From Tanypteryx hageni (Eukaryota > Arthropoda > Insecta > Odonata > Petaluridae): a DNA stretch of 64,000 nucleotides. The stretch's first letter is position 1. Every line of letters starts with the position of its first letter. Below, one piece after another: positions 47,011 through 59,175 of this stretch. The stretch is from contig CM054116.1 in the NCBI GenBank assembly GCA_028673005.1, forward strand, positions 67,473,211-67,537,210, read 5' to 3'. Made by a program: the position numbers and the translations under genes. The notes below the pieces were generated by a model. It saw nothing but the letters and a program-made list of their open reading frames with translations. It had not been told where the DNA came from and did not search any database.

Positions 47011-48040
47011 AAGGAATGGGTGGGATAACGCCCGATGCTGAAACCGGGGATAAAGGCTTTGAACGCGGGAGGTTGAAGGTGGAATAGGTTTCCATAGTGT
47101 AATTAACCTCATCGAGTTCGCACCCCAAAATCTACTTTCCAGGCGTGTAGCCTTTCGCTTTTAGGCCCCACCCTTGCTGTAAGTCCTCCTCCTGCTTCTA
47201 TCCATCTTTTCTGCGCCCCTCCCACTTTATAATCCACTAAGAGGACATTTCCTTCAAAAGGAAAACCCGAACATATACAGAGATCAACTCTCGTCACACC
47301 TTTCTCTTTTTTGCAACGACAACTTTGTGGGGATGACGATCGCAAAGCAAGTACGGGGATTTATCAGAAGAGGATCATTATAAATGAGAGATCGGAAATT
47401 AATCATTCTCCGAATATTTTTACCAAAAGATATTTATGCTTTTAGATTTTTATTCTCGGAAATTGTTACAACTAAGATTTGGAAGTTGGAAGCACTTTTT
47501 CTTAAAAATTTCCAGATTTTGGTTTGCCCCCCCCCCCCTTTGGGGAGGAAGCAAACCGCGATGTAAATCTTTACTAGACTTTCCATTCGCGAAAACGTCA
47601 ATACTAAAGTTTAAAGCTTCAGTAGTTCGGCTACAATACCATTTCAAAATTTTGATTTTCCGGTTTTGAGGTCACCTAACGGAAAAATCTAACTAACTGC
47701 TTAGAAAATCCAATCAATGGAAAATTCACATACATATTTACAAGAGGTATCTAATTCAAAAAGAATTTTCCAAATATCTCTTAAAACAAAAAGATTTTCT
47801 TCCACAGACAGACAAAAAGTGATCTCATGAGCATGTTTTTGCTTTTACGAAAACGTAATAATAAATAGAAGTGGAGACTACGGCGAAGATAACTGATAAC
47901 CAGGCTTGGTAGGATTCGATTTAAATGGAAAAACATCGATTTTTTTAATTTTCAAAATCGACGAAAATGAATATTAGTCTTCGATAAGCGTTGGTTTTTC
48001 AACAAGATGGAAAAGTATACGTCTAAAAACCTATTATCTT
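47011..48040. other. Non-coding stretch, nothing recognised
   Basis: Includes a C12 run at 47527-47538. No gene or element ends seen. Confidence 0.5.
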
Positions 48041-48710
48041 ATAAATATTTTATATATGTATGTGATCTTTATACGTTTTTACACCGTTGGAGCTATCGAA
48101 TTCAAGTTCACGGGCCATCCTATGGACCAAAGGAAGAACTTGGTCTAGGTTTGCATACCGTGGGGTCTCTTATACACCACGCGGTCAACAAAATACTATT
48201 TCCATAAGAATGCATGGGAAATGGTGTGTAGAAGCCCCAAAATGCCATGCACCCCTTCTCTGATGTGGATATAAATATACCTAAATATTAACTTACAATG
48301 ACGAGAAAAGGCTTATTTTACGCAAGAAAGGCTGAATATTTTAATTCTGTTCATGTTTTGTCGTATTACATGGTAAATAGTCCGAAATTATCCCTTAAAC
48401 GCAAAATGTATTAACATTTTTCAGGCGGCAACAAAGGTAAATTTCTTAATTGTTGTCCTCTTCAAAGGGAGATAGCCACGTAAAGATTAATGCAAGGAAA
48501 ATCCACGCTGTGGCGCGCTGTAGAGGAAGAATAGCCAACGCCAAGATAAAGGGTACAAATGGATTCATGCCTAAATACAGCCTATGAATACTTTTAAAGT
48601 GAGTCAAATGATTTTTAAGGAATATTAGAACATTGTTATCTTTTATCATTAACATTGGAAGATTTATCGCAACATAAATCGATTCATCTACTTAAATTTG
48701 TTCGGTAAGC
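48041..48710 (-). repeat. Dispersed repeat, copy 2 (inverted relative to 6.46 kb)
   Basis: Reverse-complement copy of 6464-7132, with the same 69-codon ORF on the minus strand (48446-48655). Boundaries are shared: CGTATAAAGA near 48075 and TACCGAACAAAT near 48700 when read on the minus strand. The flanking sequence beyond both ends does not match copy 1. Confidence 0.85.
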
Positions 48711-48863
48711 GTTGATACTCGTCTAAAATCTCTCGGGAAAATAAGCGTCGATTTAAATCGTAAATTAAAAAAAATGAATGTCGAATTCTATCAAGCATAC
48801 TGATAACTTGAAATTGTAGCTCCATATCGTAAAAGTGAGGACTCAGAGAAGACCAATAACGCT

Positions 48864-48986
48864 AAGTGAGGACTTAAAGGAGACCATGTGACACTAAATA
48901 CGTATTTCGACAGCTGGCACTGATGAGGAGACCTAGGCTCTCGTAATATGTATTTAGCGTTACTAGTCTCTCCAAAGTCCTCACTT
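48864..48986. repeat. Small foldback around motif D
   Basis: The left arm (48864-48906) begins AAGTGAGGACTT and ends CTAAATACGTATT; the right arm (48945-48986) is its inverted copy (AATATGTATTTAGCG... AGTCCTCACTT). Arms are about 42 bp and about 80% identical. Another AAGTGAGGACT-like unit at 48836-48862 sits directly before the left arm. Confidence 0.85.
48920..48946 (+). promoter_or_regulatory. Structured motif D: CTGATGA - hairpin - GTAA
   Basis: CTGATGA, one G, a GAGA / TCTC-type stem around CCTAGG, then GTAA in place of GAAA. It has the classic CUGAUGA core, but the second strand is mutated. It lies between the arms of the small foldback. Confidence 0.45.
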
Positions 48987-51900
48987 GTTCTGTTCGGAGT
49001 TAGAATTTCAATTTAAGAAAACAAGTTAAAATGGAAATGGATTTACCTTCAGCCTGCAATTTTAATGTAGTTTTCATTACATATTTATGAAAAATGTAGA
49101 GAATTGTTAGCAACGCTGGTAAAGATTTTGCGTGATACCTATTTCAGCATAATGCTCTATAATAAAACCTAATGGCTGGCGACTGAAAATCGTAACCGTT
49201 AAATTTTCCTTTGCGTTGAGATATGGACGAACATAATGGACGCATTAAACTCCACATGAAGCATTAACATTTTTTATATCATTAATTACTTCCTACTCCT
49301 ATAATTAACCGTCATGTTTGAAAATTCAGAAAAAATTAAACGTTTCCGTTAATGTCCAAGGGCATTTTTAGATAAGCTTGCGAGTAAGCGTATTCCATAT
49401 TTTGCGCGTTAATAATTAAGAGCATTTAAAAATCCTATTTTTGGACCATGGATCAATTTCAAATAAACAAAAATGTTCTTCTTTTCAAGTACCTACTTTA
49501 AATTGCGTGGGATGTTATAATCTGAGGATTTTTACGTGCTGCTTAAATCCCGCCTGTATTTTTTTAATTAATAAGAGGCTCATAAACTGGTCCGTAGGAA
49601 AAGAAATTAATACCGTTTTAAGCCCCTTTCGCTGCTTCCCTTTTAAAGTGATATTTATCACCGCGACTAGTTTTTTCCCTCGTCTCCTTCTTTGCACTGT
49701 TAAAAAAATTTCTATTTTCTTCTCGTCCAATTCCACTATTACGACAATTTTACGAATTATGCACACCGGGAATGTGTTCTGAAAAATTGCTGTGCAATGC
49801 GAATCCGTGTTATGCGAACCTAGTTTCACACAGAGAAAGGGGATTGCGTTCCACTTTCCTTCAGGCGCAAAATCCCCAAACCTTTCTCTAGTGGACACAC
49901 ACGTTCAAATAGAGTTCTGTCGTCGAATTAATAAGCTTATAAACAAAACACTCGAGCCTTCCCGTACGCCTCTACCTCGCTCAGCAAACTGGAGTCTAAA
50001 CACATGACCAACAAATCCGTGGTGTATGAACTTAAGGCATTGAAAACAAACCGTGTTGTATAGAATCGGTATTATAAGAAACCGTGTTATAATAGGGCCA
50101 GATGTATTGCTGCCACCGATCTCTTTCTTTATTAGGAAGATTCGAAACTTGAATGCTATTATGACTGTTATGCAGTTTTGAAATTTAATTTCGACTTGAT
50201 AATTCCGACATCTGCGTCGTTACTTTTTCGGTAAATTCACTCTAATAAAAAAGGAACTACCGCAACATGGCCGAGGGAAAAAATAACTACATCCGATAAC
50301 ACATTCTGGCGGAATATTGGCGAGCAAAATTTATGCTTCGCTTACAGCTATCGCAGTTTGCGTTGGAAGAGAGGAATCTCGAATAAAAGTGCGTTTTGCG
50401 CTCTCCTTCGCCAGAACCTACGCATCAAACTCGGAAATTAGGATTTTTTTTATACGGCGGCTTTAAAAAGGAGATCATACACAGTTTGGGGGAGGATATA
50501 TCATAAAGGCCTTCCCCGTATTTCACCTTAAAAAAGATCAATTTGGAAATCTATCAATGCGGACAAAAGATCTTCACATGATTCGAAAGGAATTTGGAAC
50601 AATTTTACATCGTAAGCCGACAATATTTACGGGGCGCTTCCCATCCGTCGGCTAAAGAGTTTTACCGTAGAGGCTACGGAAGCGGTTAAAAACGCGTTTT
50701 GAAAACATTTCGAACCAATTTCTTTCCGAATGACACAACGCAAGTAAACGCGCGGTCGGTGTTTAAAAAAGATACCGCTTGTCGAAAAGCGCAATAAACC
50801 GTTCGAAGAGTTTGAAAAAAATCGCTCGTAAACGTCGAGATCAATTTGGTAAACATTATATAACTCGCAATCCTTGAGAGAGAAAGAGGAAATACTTTCT
50901 TCGGCAAACTCCCGTCTTCGGCTTTTTGTGCATTTTTTTCTTCGCTTTTACGTCATTATTCGCCCCGTTGGACGCTAAAAAGCTTGCGGGAAGGGGCGAT
51001 TAACTTCAGAGCCCTTCCATGCGAGAGCTCGAGTGGAAGTCATAGCAGATCGATCGCCGTGAAGAACGGTCCGAATGAGGAAATAAGGAAAACTGGAAGT
51101 GAGAGAGAATGAGAAAAACACTTTGAAAAAAGAGAGAGAAGGCACTGGGGAAACAAAACAACTGACGGTTGTCCAAACAGAGCCCGAAAACAATGAGGGC
51201 ATCCAGACATGTTCCAGAACTCGGGATCTTTCAATCGCAGGCGCTTATTGGGAAGATTTACTAGTTGGGATCGTGATAAACTGGCAGGGAGAGGTTGTGC
51301 TATCGTGCGAGAGGGATAAATTAAGGCGAAATGGCATAGAAAACAAGGCTTCCGATATGAATCTCGGGGTGAGCGCACAAAAGAACGCGAATGAAAAAAT
51401 ATACGCGAACATTTCTATCCTACTCGGTTTACCTGTCTGGTTCTTCGCGTTCGTATGCAAAGCACTTTATTGCATTTTCTTCACTTAAAATAATCCGGTG
51501 CATTTCGTAAGTGGTGGGCTTTTGGGAAGATTCTTGAAGCCTATTCATCCTGATGTAGTATAAGAGTTTGTAATCCTGCAAACACTGTTGGTTGTTACTT
51601 AAAGCTTAGCTGTTTTCTCTCATGCTCATGCAACATCTTTAAATATCCCGGCTGTTTTTACTTTTTCAAAACCAAATTATATTGAGGGAAGTATGATTTT
51701 GAGAGTGAATATCTTTAAGTTATAGGTCTTGTAAATTGTATGAAAATGAACTCCCTACCACCAGTATAAAGTTTAATTAGCATGGAATTTGTATTTAACA
51801 TGAATTTGATTGCTTTATTATAGCTATAGCTAATTTTTATACTTTCATTCAGGATAACCACGGAGCCAATTCTTTCTGGATAAAAATTGATAATCTCTAA

Positions 51901-53835
51901 AACCTAAAGATGAAAAATTATTTTTAAAAGTCATATTTTTCAAAAATCAAATTATTTGAACCGCGGGGTGTTAATGTTCTCATTTATGGAACAATAATTC
52001 TATATGAAATGTTCCTAATACCAAAATGAGCTATAATTGACATTTGATTCGCATTTTATTCATACCTCCTCCTCTACTTTTGAGTTACGTAAGTCTCAGG
52101 CCGAAAAATTCTCTCTAACTCATCCCTTATAGCAACACCTATTTGCGAAGAGATCTAAGCCGATCCTACCTCACAGTAAAACATCAGAGGAATTCCAACG
52201 CCCCTTTTTTCCTACGGGCTCTATTCTTTTATGCGAAGAATCCTCACTTCTCACCGCATTCCGTATTCCTTTTTAACTCCTACACTCCCTTTCCGTCGCA
52301 TACCCATTGCATCCATCTCCGGTCTTATCTATCTGATCCGCAAGGGAGAAAGAAGTAAGCGGGACGGGTCTTCCTTTTTTCCTCATCCTCTCTCCCGTTC
52401 TTCGCGCCACGGGGAGAATTGGAGCCTCAGGCGGGACATCTGAGAGGATATAAGGTTGGAAATATATCCTCTTGAATGCTGCTGCGGAGGAGAGGAGAGA
52501 TGGAGAGGATTCACTGTTAATGGAGGGAGAGGAAATGGCAGAACTGGAAGAAGAAGAAACGGAGAGAGAAGGAAAGAAATGGAGTTGGGAAGGGAGGGGA
52601 GGGAAAAGGAAGATCGGAGGAGAAAGTTGTGGGACGCTTTGGTTGCCTTGAGACAAAGTACGCTCGGTGGGGAAGCTTAGGTAAACGAGATGGAGGTAAG
52701 GATGTATAGAGGGATAGTATGAGTGTGTGAATATGTGTCATTATACTTATGAACAAACACAAACACAGTCGAAGGTTTACGTGTATAATTATATATTATA
52801 TATACACGCAAATTTGGATATATATATACGCGCGCAAGCATGTCCTCTCACGTTTTCTCAGTCTCGGTGAAAACATCGTACAAACGTTTAATACCATAAT
52901 CCATATCACTTCGATTCCTGAGATTCGTTTCACTTGTTGAAATGAAGTCGCACGGATGATTTCCCAGACGCGTCATAACTTTGAGGAAACGGCCCTTCGA
53001 GTAAACAAGGTAGATTAGTTCCCATGCGTGCCATGACAAATGTAATCAGAGGTGGAAGGTTTAAATAGTCTAGTTTCTTAACCAAAATGCCTCTGTTTTA
53101 TTCCCATTGGGAAGAAAATTTATTTGGAGAGAGGCCACTCAAGATTTGTGCTTTTTTAAAACCAGCGGGATGGAATTCGCAATCTGCTCCCATGTTATGT
53201 CCTATTCAGAAGGAAAAGGAAGATTGCATGACATCCACATACCGACGAGTCCGAATTATGTTTTCGGAATAAATGGAAACTCTGTTTCGTAGAAAAAAGG
53301 TACACAGGATACTTTGAATTTTCAGCTGTGATAATTTAAACATTCCATTTCCCTGAGAGAAAAATTAGTTTATTAAAGGTTCAGGAAATTAGTGAATATA
53401 TTTCTTGAAACACCTGAGGCTGTATAAAAAATGCTGAACTGAAAATTTATGCATAAGACATAATTTCCTCAACTTTCCATTTTGAAAATGTTGAAGTATT
53501 TTGCGTTAGATTTCCTGCCAAAACATTGCGATTATTTTTGTAAAGATAGAAATAATCTCACAACGGGAGAAAATGTCGAAGGTTTGCGTGTCAAATGAGT
53601 TGGTTAATAATTTCTGTGGAACAACTGTCAAAAGTAATAAACTCGGAACCTAAGGGAATGAAACGAGAATTCACGTGACGTGACGTCAGAGCAGGTAGAA
53701 AGGTTGGAGCCATCTGGTCCCTTGCCAACGTCCCCAGCAAAGGGATTAAGTTCTTACTTCCATTCTTTCGTATGCCTTATCGGTGAATAAAGGTTAAGTC
53801 TATGGATTTATCGAGAGTACGATAGTAATCTCTCG
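48987..53835. other. Non-coding stretch, no gene recognised
   Basis: Mostly AT-rich; CpG-richer at 50270-51480, purine-rich at 52480-52640 and a TA/CGCG-rich run at 52785-52840. ORFs up to 129 codons (51099-51488) show no known domain. A pair of CCGTGTTAT boxes at 49800-50095 hints at a decayed repeat that I could not delimit. Confidence 0.45.
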
Positions 53836-53935
53836 CCGTGCTTTCCTTTATAACCAGGGTTCGAACCCACGATCACAAAATGATAAATACCCAGCATCTG
53901 AGCACGATGTAAGTACTAGGCTTAACAGGGCAGTA
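53836..53935 (-). repeat. Probable tRNA-derived SINE relic
   Basis: On the minus strand CGTGGGTTCGAACCCTGG is a perfect tRNA B box/T-arm, preceded at tRNA-like spacing by ATCGTGCTCAGATGCTGGG, which resembles a D-arm to anticodon-stem segment. The A box is poor and no target duplication was found. Confidence 0.4.
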
Positions 53936-54054
53936 TCCTTAATGAACTAATATACTGGATTACTGTCTACCAAAGTTTTATCATGTGTTCTATTTATGGA
54001 ATATTAAGACTGGGCTCAAGAATTTATTTAACTAGCTTGATTTACGACTTGTTA

Positions 54055-54114
<60 letters not shown>

Positions 54115-54256
54115 TAAAATGAATTTAAAAGCATTAGTCCAAATAATATATATCTATGCATTGGAAATTTAAAAAGGAGTCACGCAACTTTAGTTTTATT
54201 TAGATTTGTAAATAGTGATTTTCTATCAGACATATATTCTAATTCAGTTTTATTGA
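53936..54256. other. AT-rich spacer with (TA)n
   Basis: A (TA)n run of about 54 bp lies at 54058-54111; nothing else recognised. Confidence 0.6.
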
Positions 54257-54300
54257 TAACTAGATAATTGCCCGGGCTTTGCCCCGGGTTTAGAGTTTTG
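54257..54300 (+). repeat. GC-rich hairpin motif at a repeat edge
   Basis: ACTAGATAATT is followed by GCCCGGGCTTTGCCCCGGG, which folds into a CCCGGG / CCCGGG hairpin. Together with ACTAG it resembles the edge at 6111 and may be the 5' edge of the repeat whose tail lies near 58050. Confidence 0.4.
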
Positions 54301-54463
54301 AATTTTTCATGCACATATCACTCGGTAATATTTTCATCCAAACTCAAGGTTCTCTCAGGTAAGGGACTAATATTCCCCTTTAATTGTTATGAACAAATTA
54401 AATATAGATTCAAATTTGATAGCACCTTCCCCCTCCTCACCAAGAAATCAAAGTTCTGACATT

Positions 54464-54750
54464 GAGGTGTGGGGGGTGGGGGTGAGGGTGGGGATAGTGG
54501 TGGTATTGAGGGTGGTGGTGAGTGTGGCGGTGGTGAGGGTGGTAGTGGTGAGGGTGGTAGTGGTGGTGAGGGTGGTGGTGTTTAGGGTGATGGTGGTAGT
54601 GAGGGTGGTGGTCGTGAGGGTGGTAGTGGCGTTGTTGAGGGTGATGGTGGTGGTGAGGGTGGTGGTGGTGGTGACGGTTATGGTGGTTGTGAATGTGTTG
54701 AGGGTGGTGGTGTGGGTGGTGATGGTGAGGGTGGTGAGTGTGATGGTGAG
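54464..54750 (+). repeat. GGT/GAGGGT minisatellite, about 285 bp
   Basis: An irregular array of GGTGGTGAGGGTGGT-type units, almost free of C on the + strand. It opens a Val/Arg-rich spurious frame. The G spacing would allow G-quadruplex formation on the + strand. Confidence 0.95.
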
Positions 54751-55475
54751 ATAATGATGAAAACGTGTTCAGACTATCTCAAAACGTGTATTTCCGTTGA
54801 AATCTCGAAATCGATTTTTTTATGAAAACAATACTTTCCCCGTAATACGTATGAAGTAAGTAAAGAAGAGAAGAAAAATGCACACACCATACGTGCATAC
54901 ATGCGAGGCAGAGGCATTCTTTACGATTTATGTAATCATGTCAAAAAAGAAAATATCAATGGCTTAATATAGTGTCTATGAACTGAAATGCCAGTAGTGA
55001 TGCCAACGAAATATCGAATTTTCGATTCGCCGATTAATTTCCTTATCAAGTGGCTCAAATTGTTGGGCTACTTTTGGAAATGACTGTACAATATTACACA
55101 GTACTTTATTTCATGAAATTTGCTTTTGTATTTATTTTTTAAGCTATCAAAAGTTTGTTGGTAACAAGTAGGAAAAAACAATAACTTCGTCAATTCATTT
55201 AGACATTTAGTTAGGTGCCTATTGAGATCCGGCAATTTTTTTTATTAGAATACGTAGCGTAGTTCATCTGCTATTTGAATTAAAAATAACGTAAGCATAT
55301 TTGCGCCTTTTTTAGTAAGATATTTTGAAAGAAAGACATTTTTTGCATGTCTTTGCAAATGTTTATAATTTATTACTTTCAGGATCAACAGACGAATATT
55401 ATTTTGTCCAGGAAGAAGTTATTTAATATAATGCAAGAAAAATCGGCACAATATTTACAATTTTAGTGTGCAAAT
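54751..55475. other. AT-rich sequence upstream of the Transib-like relic
   Basis: Should contain the 5' end of the Transib element if it is present. I found no convincing CACNNTG-type terminus paired with one on the right side. Confidence 0.4.
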
Positions 55476-57398
55476 TTGAAAAATAACATACTTGAATTAA
55501 TCAACGTCCAAGGGGAACTATCAAAGGCGATTTCACAAATTTTAAGTCGATTTACATCCGATTTTAAAACAACATATTCTCAGCGGAAATTTGGTAGATT
55601 TCTTAACAAAAACAATAAGACGGACGTCATGTTCCCTGTATTTCCACCAACTCCAACATCGCGGTCCGGTCGCCCTGCAGCGGAATTTCATGAGAGTACC
55701 GAGAGATCTAAACGAAGGAAAAGCTGCGATCTGAAGCGTGTCCTTTGGAATTGACATACGCTGCTCAAATGAGTCTTCGTAGTGTAGGAAAAGCGGACGC
55801 TGCAAATAACGTAAAAGATATCGCATTTACGACACCAACTCGAGCTATGAAATACAGGAAAACCTTCAAAGAAAGAACAACCCATATTCATATGCTGCCT
55901 ATTGATGAAGCATTGTCTAAGCTTATCGTAGCTAAACTGACGCGGCATTAGTATAAAATTATCAGAGAAAAGGAGAAGACGCGCTTTCCCCCATACTACT
56001 TGCTAAGAGAGGCGAAAAATGTGCTCCCCCGCTTCAGATATTTCTATTACGGACACAAGTGCTGATGTCAAACTTCAAGCTCTTCTTGATCACACAACTC
56101 AGCGCATCATTCAGGTACAAAAAGAAGTTATAAAAATATTGACCTCCACAGAAATGGAAAATTTGTATTTGATCTCCAAATGGGGCAGCGATGGTAGCTC
56201 GGGACAAAGCCGATACAAACAGATTTTTAGACGATCTTAGTACTGATATGAATATTTTCATAACGTCTTTGGTCCCTCTACAGTTAATATGTGGAGATCC
56301 TGACCTCTCAAATAAGAAAATTGTCTGCAAAAACCCAATACCATCTTCGCCACGGTTTTGCAGACCAATTATGATTGAATTTCTTCATGGATCTACAGAA
56401 GCAACTCGACGTGAAATGGAGGTAGTTGAAAATGAAATCGAAAGACTAGTTTATTGATCAATTACGCTAAATAAAATGTATATTAAAGTTCATCACGTAA
56501 TGCTATTCACGATGATTAATGGTAAAGTGTGCAACGCAGTGACTTCGGCCACATCTACTTAGAGGTGTTATTTTTGTGGAGCCACATCTAAAGACTTGAA
56601 TAAATTGGATCAAATACTGATGAAGCCAGTGGACTAAACAAAACTAAGATTAAGTTTATTCACTCTCCATGCGTGGATAAGATTCTTCGAGTGCTTGGTA
56701 CACATGTCTTATGAATTAGTAATTAAAAAGTGGCAAGCGCGAACAGACAAAGACGAGAAATGTGGCTGAAAACAAAAAAGCAATTAAAGGAAAAAATGGG
56801 TTTACTAGTTGATCGCCCTAAACCTGGTTACGGTAGTACGAACGATGGCAATACGGCTCGACGGTTTTTTGAAAACGCAATGCTATCTTTGTGTATAACC
56901 GGAATGGATGAAAAACCTATTGAGCATTTCAAATTAATTTTAATTATTCTATCCTGTAAATACGACCAATATAAAAAAAATTGAAAAATATGCACTAGAC
57001 ACTGAAAGATATTTTGTAGAGATCTATCCATGGCATAATATGCCAACAACAATACATACAATTTTGATTCACAGCCCTCAAGTTATATCTTCATCGATTT
57101 TACCAATAGGACAACTATCAGGAGAGGCACAAGAGGCGCGAAATAAAGATTTTAAAAAGTATAGAGATTTTCTAGAAAATGTTCTCGAATAGAAACTATG
57201 AAAGACGTGATGCACTTACTTATCATCTCTTCGAATCCTTATTTATCAAGTCTACCAAAACTTCCGAAGAAAAAGTATAAGAAAGTTCCAAGCGAGGTTG
57301 TGGAAATAATATTGTCTCCAGATATAAGTGAAACGTCTCAAGAAGAAGAGACAAACTCAGAATCTTCCAGTTACTCAGAATGTTTATCGTCAGATTAA
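55476..57398 (+). pseudogene. Transib (RAG1-like) transposase, multiply frameshifted
   Basis: Pieces in three frames line up as one protein of about 640 residues. In order: a GRP-containing basic segment (SGRPAAEFHESTERSKRRKS, about 55658-55717), comparable to the RAG1 nonamer-binding region; LTYAAQMSLRSVGKADAANN (frame changed); IDEALSKLIVAKLTRH; VKLQALLDHTTQRI; KWGSDGSSGQSRYKQIF with the likely first catalytic Asp at 56190-56192; SSPRFCRPIMIEF; a zinc-knuckle-like CYFCGATSKDLN at 56566; KEKMGLLVDRPKPGYGSTND then GNTARRFFE at about 56800-56870; YPWHNMPTTIHTILIHS; and LPIGQLSGEAQEARNKDFKK at about 57099-57158, which aligns with the RAG1 block holding the last catalytic Glu (Glu retained). It ends in an acidic Ser-rich tail. 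At least six frameshifts and several stops (near 55953, 56455, 56560, 56635 and 57190) make it dead. Confidence 0.85.
56968..57192 (+). pseudogene. Segment of the Transib relic with the catalytic-Glu region (no ATG)
   Basis: A 74-codon open stretch without a start codon links the GNTARR and LLIISS blocks. It contains EKYALDTERYFVEIYPWHNM and the IGQLSGEAQEARNKDFKKYR block. It stays open only because the frame shifts before (about 56970) and after (about 57190). It is listed separately because it carries the most diagnostic RAG1-like motif. Confidence 0.8.
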
Positions 57399-58051
57399 AC
57401 AAATAAATTTCTACACTTACAATTGATTTGTTAATTAATTTTGAATATGGTTATTTTCTTCATAATGATCCTGTTTCACCACCACTATGCAACTATTTTT
57501 TGTCATTACCGTAGCATTTTGTTTTACTACCTTTTTGTAGTTGCATGATTACTAATATATCAAAAAAAGGAGTAGCACCAATTATAATATTGATTTTAAT
57601 TTTGGCCAAGTTTTTTAAAAAAATTTACGGCTCGAAAATGTGTCTCATCAAAACAATGATATTAGTAAAGGTTTCATCGAAATCGGTCAATTCGTTGCCG
57701 AGATATATTTTAAAAACAGAAATTTGAACCGGCCATTGCGTTATGACCTTTCGACCCTGTATACCGACTTTGTATATTTTCGCCTCGAAAACGTCGGATC
57801 AAAATATTGATATTGGTGGAGAATCCATCAAAATCGGTCAATTGGTTGCTGAGATATCTTTAAAAAATGGATCAACCGTTCTATGGAGACCCCTCGGGCC
57901 TCCGTGTGCCTATTTGAATTGTTTTTGGCACTAGAACTCATGATCAATCTAAAGCAGCTACCAAATTTTGAAACGCTTAAGTTAATTTTCTGAAGAGTTA
58001 CGACTGCCACAGATACACACACACACACAGACAACTTCTATTATTAGAGAT
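57399..58051 (+). repeat. 3' sequence with an internal 85-bp diverged repeat and a (CA)n tail
   Basis: Two copies of a block beginning CTCGAAAA-CGT and ending ATCGGTCAATT-GTTGC-GAGATAT lie at about 57632-57717 and 57785-57870. Beyond them are (CA)n at about 58015-58030 and TTCTATTATTAGAGAT. Blocks of this wording are common near the ends of dispersed invertebrate repeats. Whether this is the 3' part of the Transib element or a separate repeat is unresolved. Confidence 0.5.
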
Positions 58052-59175
58052 AATTACGGAAATGCAACATTTTCTGCCAAAAAAATAAACAGCTTTATAC
58101 CTATTCGAAACCCTGAAAACTCCCTCTCAGCAAGGTCGCACATCCCTTTTCAATGTTAGGATTTTGGGAAGCCGCAGAAAAGAGCAGGCTGATTTTTTCA
58201 TTTTTACGCGAGCTCTGCGGCGAACTTAAACGCGAAATTTTTATATAAGTATTTTAACAATTTCTTTTCCGTAGGCGATCCCGTCCTTTTTCGGAATCGA
58301 TTTTTTTCACTCGTGGTTCTTATCGGCGTCTGTTCAATTTACATGACCGGATGATCCTCTTCAGCCATCTTAATCGAATAGAAGTTTACATTATCCGTAC
58401 AGATTCCAATTCTAAACGGAAAAGAACGTGAAAAAAGTGTCGTTCCTAGGGAGAACGGTGCAAATCATTATTTCCCCTTTTCTCTTTCTCTCATCAACTT
58501 CTCTCTCCCTCTCTTTGCCCTCCGTCGTTTGGCTAGCCTAGACGAACATGTAGCCTCAACAGAAAATCGATTCGCCTGCACTCAGTTCCCATTAGACTCT
58601 CGGATACTGTGCGGTGCGACTTGGTACAAGAAAAGAAGCATGTTTTTCTCTGGCTCTCAAATGTTAGTCGGTACTAGTACTGCCAAATCTTCTGAAACCT
58701 CGGAAGGAATGTGAAGCTACAGAATGTTCCTTCCCCTTTCCGTGCTCCCTTTAAACTCTTATCACTGTGATTTGCTCCTAGCAGAACACTCCAACCTCTC
58801 CCCCACCACGGTCAACGTGTTTTCTCTGCGGCGTTGCTACTTCTAGTTTTAAAAGATTTGGCGCATCAGTCGTACATGCTCTTGAAAGAGTGACGATTCA
58901 GATGATTCGGGGGTTTGGCAACACAGCGTAAGGCAGGAGGCACGAAACCACTCCTGCAAACCCGCACCTCCCTTATTCACTGCCGAAGCAGCGCCGCTCA
59001 CACCCTCAAGGTCAGGTCTTCAGAAGTTGTGGTGGGATAGTATGTCCATCGAGAGCCAAGGTGAAGACCCTTTGATATTTCCTCATATTGCGAATCCTTC
59101 CGCGAAACGATTCGCTACGGTAACCCAAACCGGAGGAATACGCACGACGCTTATTCCCTTAAACCTTTCTCTAGC
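58052..59175. other. Non-coding stretch, nothing recognised
   Basis: No gene or element end supported; a CT-rich patch lies at 58470-58530. Confidence 0.5.

Noticed and set aside
49795..50095. MITE suggested by repeated CCGTGTTAT boxes
   Set aside because: Boxes are not arranged as clear terminal inverted repeats and no target duplication could be found.
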